NCBI GenBank assembly: GCA_964627605.1
Contig: CAZVGZ010000048.1
Location: 1 to 18,870 of the forward strand
Length of the DNA: 18,870 nucleotides
Source of the DNA: CAZVGZ01 sp964627605
Lineage (GTDB): Bacteria > Latescibacterota > MWCZ01 > CAZVGZ01
Reading direction: 5' to 3'
Each line of letters opens with the position of its first letter. Position 1 is the stretch's first letter. Of the stretch, positions 1 through 7,876 are shown piece by piece. The notes beneath the pieces were generated by a model that was not told where the DNA came from, did no database searches, and saw only the letters and a list, made by a program, of their open reading frames with translations. Both the position numbers and the translations under genes were made by a program.

Positions 1-2
1 GG

Positions 3-554
3 TTGGTGCTCTCGGCGTTGCTGGCCGCGGCCATGTCCAGCATCGACTCGAGCATGAACGGCACGGCGACGGTGCTGACGGTGGATTTCTATCAGCGCCA
101 CTTCGTGAAGGGCAAGGACGACTCGCACTACCTGCAGGTCGCCCGGATCATCACGGCCGCCCTCGGAGTTCTCATGGTTCTTGTCGCCTATGGGCTATGG
201 CACTTAGGTGCGGGCTCAATTCTTGACACGCTCATGTTCGTTGCCTCTGTCATAGGCGGCGGAATCGGCGGCTTGTTTTTCCTGGGGTTCCTCACCAATC
301 GAGTGAGCGCGAAGGCGGCGGCAGCAGGGCTTGTCATGGGCATCCTTGCCATCATCTGGTGCACGCTCAGCCGCTTCGGTATTGTCCAGGAACCGTTCGC
401 CTTCAACGTGCATCCCTTCATGATAATCGTGGTCGGCAACGTCGTCGTCTTCGCGGCGGGGCTGATTGCCAGCGCGTTCTTCCCCGCTCCAAAACAGGAC
501 GAGATAGTCGGCATGACCTGGTGGACTCGCGAACAAACCGGTGCCTCGGTCTAA
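3..554 (+). CDS. Sodium/solute symporter (SSS family), C-terminal part, truncated by window edge
   Basis: This is the last 183 residues of a membrane transporter; the N-terminal part lies before the window. Near the start it carries an MSSIDSSMNGTATVLTVDFY stretch, which matches the conserved 'MSSxDSxxNxxxTVxTxDxY' segment of sodium:solute symporters. Four hydrophobic segments follow, at about residues 48-68, 72-97, 103-123 and 137-160, then a short polar tail. Known members couple Na+ entry to uptake of sugars, sugar acids, amino acids or other solutes across the inner membrane; the substrate cannot be read from this portion. With glycosidases and lyase-like genes downstream, a sugar or sugar-acid substrate is a reasonable inference. 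It ends in TAA with no clear terminator behind it. Codon 1 here is only the first codon inside the window, not the real start. Confidence 0.85.
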   Translation: MVLSALLAAAMSSIDSSMNGTATVLTVDFYQRHFVKGKDDSHYLQVARIITAALGVLMVLVAYGLWHLGAGSILDTLMFVASVIGGGIGGLFFLGFLTNRVSAKAAAAGLVMGILAIIWCTLSRFGIVQEPFAFNVHPFMIIVVGNVVVFAAGLIASAFFPAPKQDEIVGMTWWTREQTGASV

Positions 555-677
555 GGCCGGGAGCGCTCGAATCGGATGCGAGGGATGTGACATAGTCGGC
601 GATTCGGTTCTCGTTACTACGGACAACGCGTGGCTTGAAATCATTGTCGACGAACAAATTAGCAGCAGGAGACACCG

Positions 678-1511
678 ATGCTTACCACTTCCTGGAACGT
701 ACGAGGAATTTTGGCCTCAACGGTCTTGGCGTTTGTCGGATTGGGGTGCCAGATGGATCATCTGCAAGAAGAGCAGTCACATCTGATCGAGCAGTGTGAG
801 CTTGCCGCAGGTTCGGCATCGCAGGGCGTCGCGCTGGCTGATACCGCATACTACGGCTCCACGAGCAGCTCGGTCTGTCGCTTCGACACCAGCTAGAATC
901 TAGTCCGGGAACGAGAGATCCACATTGAGGGCGTCAACCATTTGGGCGCCGTCGACTACCGCGACGGCTACATATGGGGAGGCCTGCTCAACCATGCCCG
1001 CGTAGACGGCGAGTACGACCCCTCGCAGAACCGATCCATCATAGCGAAAATACGCGCTGACAACCTGGAAGTCGTTGCGACTTGGGATATCACTGAAGAC
1101 GGGCTGACGTGGATCGACCCGGTGTGCTTCGACGGCGAACACGTGTGGGTCGGCGAGATGAACAACCTTGGAATCCATCGTTTCGCGCTTGTCGACGGGA
1201 AGCTCGTCCACCGTGGTGTGTTGCGCTATCCAAGGGAAATGAGCTTCTCGCAGGGCGTTCGCGTGGTGGGAGACAAGCTTTATACCATTCACACGTTCGG
1301 GGAAATGGACGGTCTATTCGAGTTCCAGATTCCCGACACCCTCTCCGAAGCGGAGAACCAACCGACGCGGGTCTGGGAGATCCTGGAAACCACGTCGCAC
1401 CTGGAGGGGTTTGATTTCATTCCGTGCCGCTCGAACCAGATCTGGCACGCACAGGGCAGTCAGGTAGATCGATATGAGCTTGCAGGGCTACCGTCGGACA
1501 CGACCAGATAG
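678..1511 (+). pseudogene. Predicted beta-propeller-like lipoprotein interrupted by in-frame TAG at 894-896
   Basis: ATG at 678 follows an AGGAG ribosome site with 6 bases of spacing. The N-terminus is a lipoprotein signal: a hydrophobic run ending in LGC with the lipid-anchored Cys at residue 24. The frame meets TAG at codon 73, then continues open in the same frame from 897 to TAG at 1511. The downstream part reads on smoothly (EGVNHLGAVDYRDGYIWGGL) and has short repeated strands rich in Trp, Tyr and Gly (EHVWVGEMNN, DGLFEFQIP), as in beta-propellers. The context around the stop (FDTS*NLV) suggests a lost Trp, TGG to TAG, but no homolog was compared. The natural terminator of the same gene is also TAG, so readthrough by a reassigned code is unlikely. 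Without the stop the protein would be about 277 residues. Function unknown. Confidence 0.7.
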
Positions 1512-1800
1512 GGAATTGGCCGGATCCAGATTCTCCGGGAGATCGGAGCCCGCAACATAAGACGGTATGGACAATCGGGACGGCGGGGTGCCCGAAATGT
1601 GGGTGTCGTGCGGTTCACGACTGCAGAGGTTGTGCGAACGCTCCGTTGTGAGAATATCAAGGCAGTCTATGAATGAAGATCTCTACGAGTTATCGTGCCC
1701 GTGGCCGCATGCGGATCGGTGTTCGCGCGTGAACACGCAATTCGCGTAAGCCTTTGGAGCGTGGATGTTGAAAAGTATTGTATGACTACGCCTCACGAGG

Positions 1801-2451
1801 TCAGATCTGAGAAGCGATATCGACTTCGACAGCGAGCGGAGGTACCACCTCTTCGCCCATGGAGATCACTTCGGTGATGAAGTCGCCAATTGGGGGGCCT
1901 GTGGACGCGTCGTTGTCCACGTCGAACAGAAACAGGATTCCCGCCTCATCCCGCGCCGGTGCGAACTTCCCATCGACCTCTGGTAGGAGCCGGGCTTTTT
2001 CGTCAATCTCCAACCCTTGCCAGCCAGGATAGTCTGCAAACCGCTCACGCTCGAACGCAAAAGCGGTCGTGTCGCCGTTGGGTGTTGGGTGCATCAGGTG
2101 CGCCCATCACGGCGATTCATTTTTGAATACTGCCAGAACATGGACAAACTGGTCGAAGCTGACCTGTCCGCGCTGCTCGTAGAAGACACCAGTTTCCACG
2201 AGATCGAAATGGTCCTGGTAGGTTGTATAGGAGCTGTCAGCCCAGGGGTAGATTGATAGGAGTTCGGGGGCGTTCTCGGATGTCAGAAGGACGGGGTTAC
2301 CAACATCGTGAGCGAGATCGTCGCGGGTCGTGCCAAGCTGCCTGACGAACCACCAGTCGAGATCATCCCCGTCGGTTACCATTATCGAGGATCCTGCGTG
2401 AGCGGCCAACAGAAGCAACTCAAACGCCGTCGCACAAACTGCATTGATCAT
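1801..2451 (-). pseudogene. Decayed, 3'-truncated paralog of the secreted protein encoded at 2543-3610
   Basis: The start ATG at 2451 follows a GGGAGG site 8 bases away and begins a signal peptide (MINAVCATAFELLLLAAHAG). The product aligns along its length with the intact neighbour: TDGDDLDWW against TDGDDNDWV, DVGNPVLLTSENA against DVGNPILLTSSNA, SSYTTYQDHFDL against STYTTYQEYFDL. At 2107-2109 (minus strand) the frame has TGA; the neighbour has a Trp there (AWWAH against P*WAH), so one TGG to TGA change explains it. The frame then resumes (WAHLMHPTPNGDTTA) until TGA at 1801. The last 150 or so residues of the neighbour have no counterpart: similarity fades after the VISMGEEV region. So there are two lesions, a nonsense codon and loss of the 3' part. 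Only 35 bases separate its start from the terminator upstream, leaving little room for its own promoter. Confidence 0.8.
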
Positions 2452-2486
2452 CTCGCCGCCCTCCCACACCAAACTCGATCACACCC

Positions 2487-2524
2487 AAAAAAAGCCCGGC
2501 CCCATCAAGGAGCCGGGCTTTTTT
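2487..2524 (-). terminator. Strong intrinsic terminator, symmetrical
   Basis: A 7-bp GC stem, GCCCGGC (2494-2500) and GCCGGGC (2512-2518), encloses an 11-base loop. It is flanked by seven A on the left and six T on the right, so it can act in both directions. It lies 18 bases past the stop codon of the minus-strand gene ending at 2543, which it most likely serves. It also insulates the decayed paralog that begins at 2451. Confidence 0.92.
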
Positions 2525-2542
2525 AGATACTAACCTAAATTG

Positions 2543-3610
2543 CTACCGATATAGACTCTTGACGCTGCCCCAAGTCGACGCTTCGACCGGCACGTCACTT
2601 AGAGGAACACTCAACCGTATAGCGTTGGTGGCGTCACCAAACCCTCGGGGAGACAAGCTCACGACTGCGACCCTGATAGTCGCGGTGTTTGGCGGAGCTA
2701 TATGCATCGACATGAACGCCAGAGCCGTGCGCCAATCCAGCCTAGCTTCAACGACGTTTGGACCAAATCCAAGAGCAAACAGTCCGTGAATAACGCTGTT
2801 CTTCGATTCCCACACCATCGGCGGATGACCAGCATCACCGGCCCCACCTGATGTAAAGGCACCATCGGTGAGCAACTCATGGTCGCCAGAGGCTTCCATT
2901 TTATAAAGCACTGTGTTGTTACGGGTTGCCGTCATACTACTACTGGCGATGCGATCCTTGAGAACAATCTCCCAAACCAGATCGGCACCCAACTCGTCAC
3001 GGCCACCAACTGGAGCGGCACCTATTGCCAGCGCCTGAGAGGCGAAGTCACGGATACCAGGGCCGGTGTTGGCGTCGAAATCCAAGTCGATAAGGATAAT
3101 CAGTCTCGCTTCATCTCGCCCTGGGGCGAACTTCCCAAAAAGGTCAGGAAGAAGTCTGCCGTGTGGATCAGTCTCCAACCCCTGCCAACCCTTCTGACCG
3201 GCAAACCGCTCGCGGTCGAACACATGTGCGGTGGTATCTCCGTCGGGCGTTGGCTGCATCATATGCGCCCACCACGCCGATTTGGAATTAAAGCGGGCCA
3301 GGACGTGCAGCCTATGGTCCAACACACCAGGGCTATGCTCAATGAACGCCCCCGTTTTCGCCAGGTCAAAATACTCCTGGTAGGTGGTATAGGTGCTGTC
3401 CGCCTCAGGCTGGCGCTCCAGAGCTTTGGCGGCGTTAGAGGACGTGAGCAAGATCGGGTTGCCTACATCCCCGATCAAATCATCTGCGAGCTCGCCTAAC
3501 GCCTGTAGGTAGACCCAATCGTTGTCATCACCGTCTGTAGTAATAAGCCCTGCTGACGCAAAACTGTAAAAAACGGCTAACGCCGCTGTTACTACCAATT
3601 TGCGAGGCAT
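2543..3610 (-). CDS. Secreted protein of unknown function with N-terminal DGDxxDW motif
   Basis: The frame is open further up, but ATG at 3610 is chosen because AGGAGG sits 7 bases before it (3618-3623) and the protein then opens with a clean signal peptide (MPRKLVVTAALAVFYSFASA, likely cleaved after ASA). The mature protein is about 335 residues with no membrane segment. Right after cleavage comes TTDGDDNDW, an acidic DxDxxDW pattern reminiscent of DOMON/CBM9-like carbohydrate-binding sandwiches, though the rest does not let me confirm that family. A second acidic stretch, LIDLDFDANTGPG near residue 185, could bind calcium. The gene ends in TAG just before an intrinsic terminator and has a broken paralog directly downstream. 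Role unknown; an exported or surface-exposed protein is the safest statement. Confidence 0.75.
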   Translation of the reverse strand: MPRKLVVTAALAVFYSFASAGLITTDGDDNDWVYLQALGELADDLIGDVGNPILLTSSNAAKALERQPEADSTYTTYQEYFDLAKTGAFIEHSPGVLDHRLHVLARFNSKSAWWAHMMQPTPDGDTTAHVFDRERFAGQKGWQGLETDPHGRLLPDLFGKFAPGRDEARLIILIDLDFDANTGPGIRDFASQALAIGAAPVGGRDELGADLVWEIVLKDRIASSSMTATRNNTVLYKMEASGDHELLTDGAFTSGGAGDAGHPPMVWESKNSVIHGLFALGFGPNVVEARLDWRTALAFMSMHIAPPNTATIRVAVVSLSPRGFGDATNAIRLSVPLSDVPVEASTWGSVKSLYR

Positions 3611-3973
3611 TTCTGTTCCTCCTACCCCAAAAAAAACGTGAAGGTAATCCAAACTATTTTGTGTGCGGACACCTATTCAATCTCGTCAATCCAAAACTAT
3701 TGAGCATCGGCCGCCAAACCTGAAGGACCGTCTCCTTTCCGCATCGTCGGTTGTAAAACCCCTCCAGCACTAACTTTGCCAAAGACGATTGCCGACTTCG
3801 ACTCACATCGGGCACTAGACGGGCCTCGCCTGGACTCCAACTCACACAGGGCAATATATCCGTAGTTTGCCTGAACGTCAACCGCTTCAAAGCTTTTTTT
3901 TGGTCAGCAACTGCTGTACCGACGGACTGATCGGGGCAAAGTTCTGATGCGGACCGCGTCATGAAGCGTTTCT
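3611..3973. other. Intergenic stretch without a convincing gene
   Basis: The first part is the 5' region of the minus-strand gene starting at 3610, with its AGGAGG site at 3618-3623 and a direct repeat at 3646-3701. A minus-strand frame of about 100 codons is open at 3654-3962, but it has no ribosome site, no recognisable motif and a composition typical of chance frames. The rest shows only a T-run near 3896-3901. No clear promoter hexamer pair was found. Confidence 0.5.
3646..3701. repeat. Pair of direct repeats upstream of the secreted-protein gene
   Basis: AATCCAAACTATT (from 3646) recurs as AATCCAAAACTATT (from 3688), differing by one inserted A. The two copies start 42 bases apart, close to four helical turns, so a protein could meet both on the same DNA face. 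They lie 36-91 bases upstream of the start codon at 3610, where promoter or operator sites are expected. Only two copies were seen, so chance is possible. Confidence 0.35.
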
Positions 3974-4463
3974 TTGCACACGCAGGCCGCCGCCATGCTC
4001 CTTAACCGTTCGGAGTATTTTGGCTGCAACGCAACTGCGATGGTTGGGGCGATCTACGAGAAGCTGGGCGAACCCGTTTACACCGCAGAACAGGCAGATG
4101 GGTGCGCTATGCAGCAACATTATCCGATGGCTCAACCCTTCGCCGATTGTGAGAAGCGAAACACCCTCTGGCGTGGAGATTGTGGTGAGTCGTGAGACAA
4201 ATGACACCGGCATAATTCACTACGTTCATCTCCTTAATCACTACATTTGGGAAAGCAGCGTCTATGACCGCAATGACGGTGCCGTACCGTCGCTGTCCGA
4301 TCCGGTGGTCTGGCTGAATGAGGAGGTGGTAGGGGAGGTGTCGCGGATGGTGCGGCTGTCCGACGACAGGGAGATGCCGGTCAATAGGAGAGATGGATGG
4401 TTTGAAATCTGCATAGACAGGTTGCAGGCGCATGAGGTTGTGATGATAGAAAGTGGCGGATAG
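3974..4463 (+). pseudogene. C-terminal remnant of a glycosidase-like protein, frameshifted
   Basis: Two overlapping plus frames join into one protein end. The first carries YFGCNATAMVGAIYEKLGEP (about 4013-4072); the second carries IIRWLNPSPIV then PSGVEIVVSRE and IHYVHLLNHY, ending at TAG 4463. The order 'vxYFxxxxxxxYxxLGxPxY ... IxxAIRWLxP ... PSxVExxxxR ... HLxNY' is the usual end of glycosidases with a beta-galactosidase trimerisation-like domain followed by a C-terminal sandwich. Switching frames needs one extra base near 4098-4103, within GATGGGTGC. Nothing upstream of about 4000 continues the protein, so the catalytic part is missing. It ends 9 bases before the next gene remnant. The family call rests on motif order alone and is moderate; that it is a broken gene is more secure. 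Confidence 0.55.
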
Positions 4464-4472
4464 GACTTTGAC

Positions 4473-5460
4473 ATGGGAAATGCGGTAATGAAAAGGCTTG
4501 CCAAACCAAGCGGACTGCACAACATAGTTGTCGAAGACGCTCTTGTACCAGTAGTTTGGGGACACCGACGTTCGCATCCGCGCTGTTTGCAGCCTGATAA
4601 GCGCCGGGTCTGAGATTGGCGGACGGTACTCACGCGAGGAAGCTATCGATCCTCAGCGGATGGGCTACTCGCTTGCTGGCGTGGTGGATGCGGTAGGAGA
4701 GCGTGTTACACACCTGCGCCCAGGCGACCGGGTCGTGAGCCTGACTCCCCACGCCGAGTACGTGGTGCGCTCAGCCGTTGTCTCATCACCAGACCAAACG
4801 CCGCTGGTGGTTGGGCTGCCTGACGACGTGTCGTTCGACATAGCGCCATACTACCCGCTGGTCTGCGGAGCGGTCTCGTGGGTGGAGATTGAGGATGCGC
4901 ACCCCTACGACACCGTCGTGATTCTGGGCCAGGGACTTGTGGGATCGCTGATACTACAAGTGGCCAAAGCAGATGGCGCAAGAAACACCATCGCCATCGA
5001 CATGCTCGACAGCAGATGCAGAAATGCAGCAGAGATCGGGGCGGACCATGTGGTGAATGCAGGCCGTGTTGACCCGGTGGAAACGGTGAGACGTCTCACG
5101 AACGGGGTTGGGGCTGACGTGGTCGTGTACGCTGTCGGTGGAAAGGCCGGCCCTGCAGCGTTTGAGCAGGGTGTCGATATGCTTGGTGCAGGAGGTCTGT
5201 TGCACCTTGTGGGACTGTACGAAGATACACCGTTGACACTGTATTCAGGGAAAATTCAGAAAAAGCGGATTTTGGGCGGGTACTACGGACAGGATGTTGA
5301 TTCCAGAATCTCCCGCCGCGCGCTCGACCTTCTGGAATCAGGTGTGATCCGCACCGACTTGATGACCACACATCGTCTTCCGTTCACCGAGGCTAGAGAC
5401 GCATACGATCTGGTCTACGAGCAACCTGACAAGGCGTTGGGCGTGCTGCTCGATTGGTAA
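4473..5460 (+). pseudogene. MDR-type dehydrogenase without catalytic-zinc motif, one-base frameshift near 4557
   Basis: The ATG at 4473 follows an AGGA about 7 bases upstream and opens MGNAVMKRLAKPSG. After VPVV the frame is lost, and the protein continues one base later as GDTDVRIRAVCSLISAGSE and on without interruption to TAA 5460. One surplus base in GTTTGGGG (4554-4560) explains it. Restored, it is about 328 residues: a GroES-like catalytic domain, then a Rossmann domain with GQGLVG (about 4927-4944) and a later AVGGKAG turn. The CSLISAGSE motif, and GYSLAGVV where zinc enzymes have GHEFAGVV, place it in the zinc-free 'SAGTE'-type branch of medium-chain dehydrogenases, which are NAD(P)-dependent oxidoreductases, often on sugars or cofactors. 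Translation from ATG 4660 would give 266 residues but lose the first 60 and has no ribosome site. It could be a true mutation or a sequencing error. Confidence 0.75.
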
Positions 5461-5471
5461 GTTTTGTCTAT

Positions 5472-5498
5472 TTGAAGAATACCTGGTCGGGCTATAGA
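5472..5498 (+). promoter_or_regulatory. Weak sigma70-like promoter candidate before the PL22-like cluster
   Basis: TTGAAG (5472-5477) and TATAGA (5493-5498) resemble -35 and -10 boxes, separated by 15 bases, which is short. They lie 32-58 bases before the start codon at 5530, in the only gap available for a promoter of the three-gene run. An AGAGGGG ribosome site follows 8 bases before 5530. Placed by eye only. Confidence 0.25.
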
Positions 5499-5529
5499 AC
5501 CTGATCTGAAACACAGAGGGGCCGCCGAT

Positions 5530-6678
5530 ATGATGCGAACGCCATTGGCGAGTGAACGGATACAGAAAGTGGACTCCAAGACCGGCATAAAAGTAATTCA
5601 GATAACGAGCTATCCGACGCCAAGCACTCCGTTTCCTTACGACTGGCCCTGTGTCACAAATGACAACAGTCGGCTGTTTTTCTACTGTCAACGAAGCGGC
5701 TCCCGCGATGCGCCTCTGGACATCTGGCGGTGTGATACCGACGGGCTCAACCTGTTTCAGCTTACCGAGGGCGGTGAGGGCCAAGCGATCGCTCGGTTAA
5801 CACTCGACAACTCGGCTCTCTACGCAATCTGGAAGATGGATCCCAAAATCTGGCGGATCGATGCTGAGACCGGAGATTCTGTTGTCGTCACCGACCTGGC
5901 ACCACAGTTTGGCACCGCCCATCCTGTAGTGGGGCCATCTATCATGCCGGATGGGCGTCTGCTGGTTGGGCGAGGGCGAGGTGAGGGACCGATAGGCGGT
6001 CGGTCGGGTTTTGACTGGTACACTTTCGACCCCGACACCGGCGCATTGGAGACGCTGCCTGTTGAGGGAACGGTGCTTGGGTTAGATTTCGTCAGAAACC
6101 GCATCGTTGTCAACCACGATCCGTACACGCTTGGGTATGAGCCCAGGGATGACGGGATGAGGGTTTTCACCAACATGAACGAAGTCCCGATGAGTACCTG
6201 GACTTACGATCTTGATGGAGGCGACGAGCAGTTTCTCTCAGAATGGATATATGCGCATGGTACGGTGCTTTGCGGCACCGGTTGCATTCACGGTCCAGGG
6301 TTTCCGCCCAACCGCTGCGTTTGGGTGACAAAGCCAGGGGAAGAGCCACGAAAAGTGGCCGAAGGCCCCTATTTCTGGCATTCAGGCGGATCATTCGACG
6401 GCGAGTGGACAGTCACCGACACCAACTGGCCGGACCTGGGTCTTCAGTTTGTGCATATCCCATCAGGCGGATTCAGGACGCTCTGTCACGCAGGCGCTAC
6501 TCAAGACCACTCACAGTTCGGGCATCCACACCCAGGTTTGAGCGCTGATGGTCGTATATGCGTCTTTGGCTCCGACAGAACCGGGGTGCGGCAGGTGTAC
6601 GTGGCGCATATTACCGACGAGTTTAGAGAGAGCGTGATAGCTGGAGAGCTTGACCAGCCGAACGACAAGTGGATATAG
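5530..6678 (+). CDS. PL22-like (oligogalacturonate lyase-like) beta-propeller protein, copy 1
   Basis: 382 residues with no signal peptide, so cytoplasmic. Short blade-like repeats (DTDGLNLFQLTE, DAETGDSVVVTDL, TYDLDGGDEQFLSE) mark a TolB/WD-like propeller. The C-terminal part has YAHGT (His243), YFWHSGGS (His284) and HAGATQDHSQFGHPHPG (Gln329, His332, His334). This spacing matches, as I recall it, the enterobacterial PL22 oligogalacturonate lyase, where a His acts as base and His, Gln, His, His hold Mn2+ (H242, H287, Q350, H353, H355). Those enzymes split unsaturated or saturated galacturonate dimers by beta-elimination in the cytoplasm. Copy 1 is the only one of the three with the Gln. ATG 5530 (or 5533) follows AGAGGGG with 8 bases spacing. 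The next copy begins 25 bases after the stop, which suggests an operon. The true substrate may be another uronate oligomer. Confidence 0.8.
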   Translation: MMRTPLASERIQKVDSKTGIKVIQITSYPTPSTPFPYDWPCVTNDNSRLFFYCQRSGSRDAPLDIWRCDTDGLNLFQLTEGGEGQAIARLTLDNSALYAIWKMDPKIWRIDAETGDSVVVTDLAPQFGTAHPVVGPSIMPDGRLLVGRGRGEGPIGGRSGFDWYTFDPDTGALETLPVEGTVLGLDFVRNRIVVNHDPYTLGYEPRDDGMRVFTNMNEVPMSTWTYDLDGGDEQFLSEWIYAHGTVLCGTGCIHGPGFPPNRCVWVTKPGEEPRKVAEGPYFWHSGGSFDGEWTVTDTNWPDLGLQFVHIPSGGFRTLCHAGATQDHSQFGHPHPGLSADGRICVFGSDRTGVRQVYVAHITDEFRESVIAGELDQPNDKWI

Positions 6679-6703
6679 ACCCAAACCGAAAGTTGTGCTA
6701 AAG

Positions 6704-7849
6704 ATGTTGAGAACACCATTCGCCAGCGAACGTATTCAGATGATCGATCCCAAAACTGGGATAAAAGTTATCCAGCTTTCGAGCTATCCAAGCCCTGGTG
6801 GGCACTTTCCGTACTACTGGCCAAGCATTACACCTGACAACGGGCGTGTACTGCTCTACAGCCAGAGATGGACCGGGCGAGGCGCGCCTTGGGATCTCTA
6901 CCGGGTGGATGCCGATGGCCTCAACCTTTTTCAGCTTTCGGAACATGGTGATCGGGAGGAGCCTGGCGGTGGATACTACGGCCGACCACACGGGCTTTTG
7001 ACGCTGGACGGTGAGACGCTGTATGCGCTGTGGGGCAGCGATCTACATCGTATTGACGTCGAGACAGGCGACCAGGAGCTGCTGGTGCAGCTAGGCGAAT
7101 TCTGTTCGGATGACGCGCCACTTGGGACGCCTTACATGTCGGTGGATCGCAACCGCCTTTTCATGAGCACATATGGGGTCGAACAGAGAACCGTGAGGGT
7201 TGATCTTGACACTGGCGAGTGCGTGGAGATCGACTATGGCGGGGTGGTGTTCGGCTGTTTTCAGAGTGAGGATAGAGTGGTCGTGCAGACCGGCGGCATA
7301 AAGTGGGGCACCGAGGAGAACGAGAAGGGTGAGCGTAGAATAACGAATGTCGGTGACGAACTGGCGATCTGGGCTTTTGATCAGGATGGCGGCGACCCGA
7401 AATTCATCTGCCCGCAGATATTCGCCCACGCCACGGTCCTGGGCTGCAAGCCTCAGATGCAGGGCTGCGGGAGGCCGCCACACCGGTGCATCTGGATCGC
7501 CGGGAGTGATGCCGAACCCGAGAAGAGGGCGCAGGGGCCGTATTTCTGGCACTCAGGACCGTCCTATGACGGCGAATGGATCGTCGCAGACACCAACTGG
7601 CCCGACAACGGGATACAGCTGATCCACGTCCCCACCGGTCATTTCAGGACGTTGTGTCATGCAGGCGCGACGCAGGACCACTATGAGTTCGGGCACTGTC
7701 ATCCGACAATCAGCCAGGATGGGCGTTTGGTGGTTTTCAGGTCGGACAGAACAGGGATGTCACAGGTGTATGTCGCCCATGTGACCGATGAGTTTAGAGA
7801 GAGTGTCATCGCTGGCGAGCTTGACCGGCCTAAAGACAAGTGGATGTAA
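6704..7849 (+). CDS. PL22-like beta-propeller protein, copy 2
   Basis: The frame opens at 6650, inside the preceding gene, but ATG 6704 is preferred because MLRTPFASERIQ then aligns with the first residues of copies 1 and 3. No good ribosome site is visible there, so coupling to the upstream gene is possible. It gives 381 residues without signal peptide. It shares with copy 1 the KTGIKVIQ, DGLNLFQL, WHSG and HAGATQDH segments and the ending DEFRESVIAGELD. The histidines of the putative metal site are kept (His242, His283, His331, His333), but the position of Gln329 in copy 1 is Glu328 (YEFGHCH). It also carries Cys between the two histidines where the other copies have Pro. The middle blades differ strongly from copy 1, including a WGTEENEKGERR insertion. 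It probably acts on a related but not identical oligosaccharide; activity is unproven. Confidence 0.78.
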   Translation: MLRTPFASERIQMIDPKTGIKVIQLSSYPSPGGHFPYYWPSITPDNGRVLLYSQRWTGRGAPWDLYRVDADGLNLFQLSEHGDREEPGGGYYGRPHGLLTLDGETLYALWGSDLHRIDVETGDQELLVQLGEFCSDDAPLGTPYMSVDRNRLFMSTYGVEQRTVRVDLDTGECVEIDYGGVVFGCFQSEDRVVVQTGGIKWGTEENEKGERRITNVGDELAIWAFDQDGGDPKFICPQIFAHATVLGCKPQMQGCGRPPHRCIWIAGSDAEPEKRAQGPYFWHSGPSYDGEWIVADTNWPDNGIQLIHVPTGHFRTLCHAGATQDHYEFGHCHPTISQDGRLVVFRSDRTGMSQVYVAHVTDEFRESVIAGELDRPKDKWM

Positions 7850-7876
7850 CCGCGCTCTTTGACAAGGATTCTGAAA

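Noticed and set aside
1512..1800. Possible small gene or missing C-terminus of the decayed paralog
   Set aside because: No frame resembles the C-terminal part of the intact copy, and the short open frames have no ribosome site or motif.
894..2109. Stop codon reassignment (TAG or TGA read as Trp or a special amino acid)
   Set aside because: Intact genes in the window end normally with TAG (6678, 11238, 12605), TGA (9031, 14507, 16752) and TAA, and the two internal stops are different codons. Single base changes from TGG are simpler.
3654..3962. Minus-strand open frame of about 100 codons
   Set aside because: No ribosome site, no motif, and a composition rich in Arg, Ser and Leu like a chance frame; it also overlaps the promoter region of the gene at 3610.
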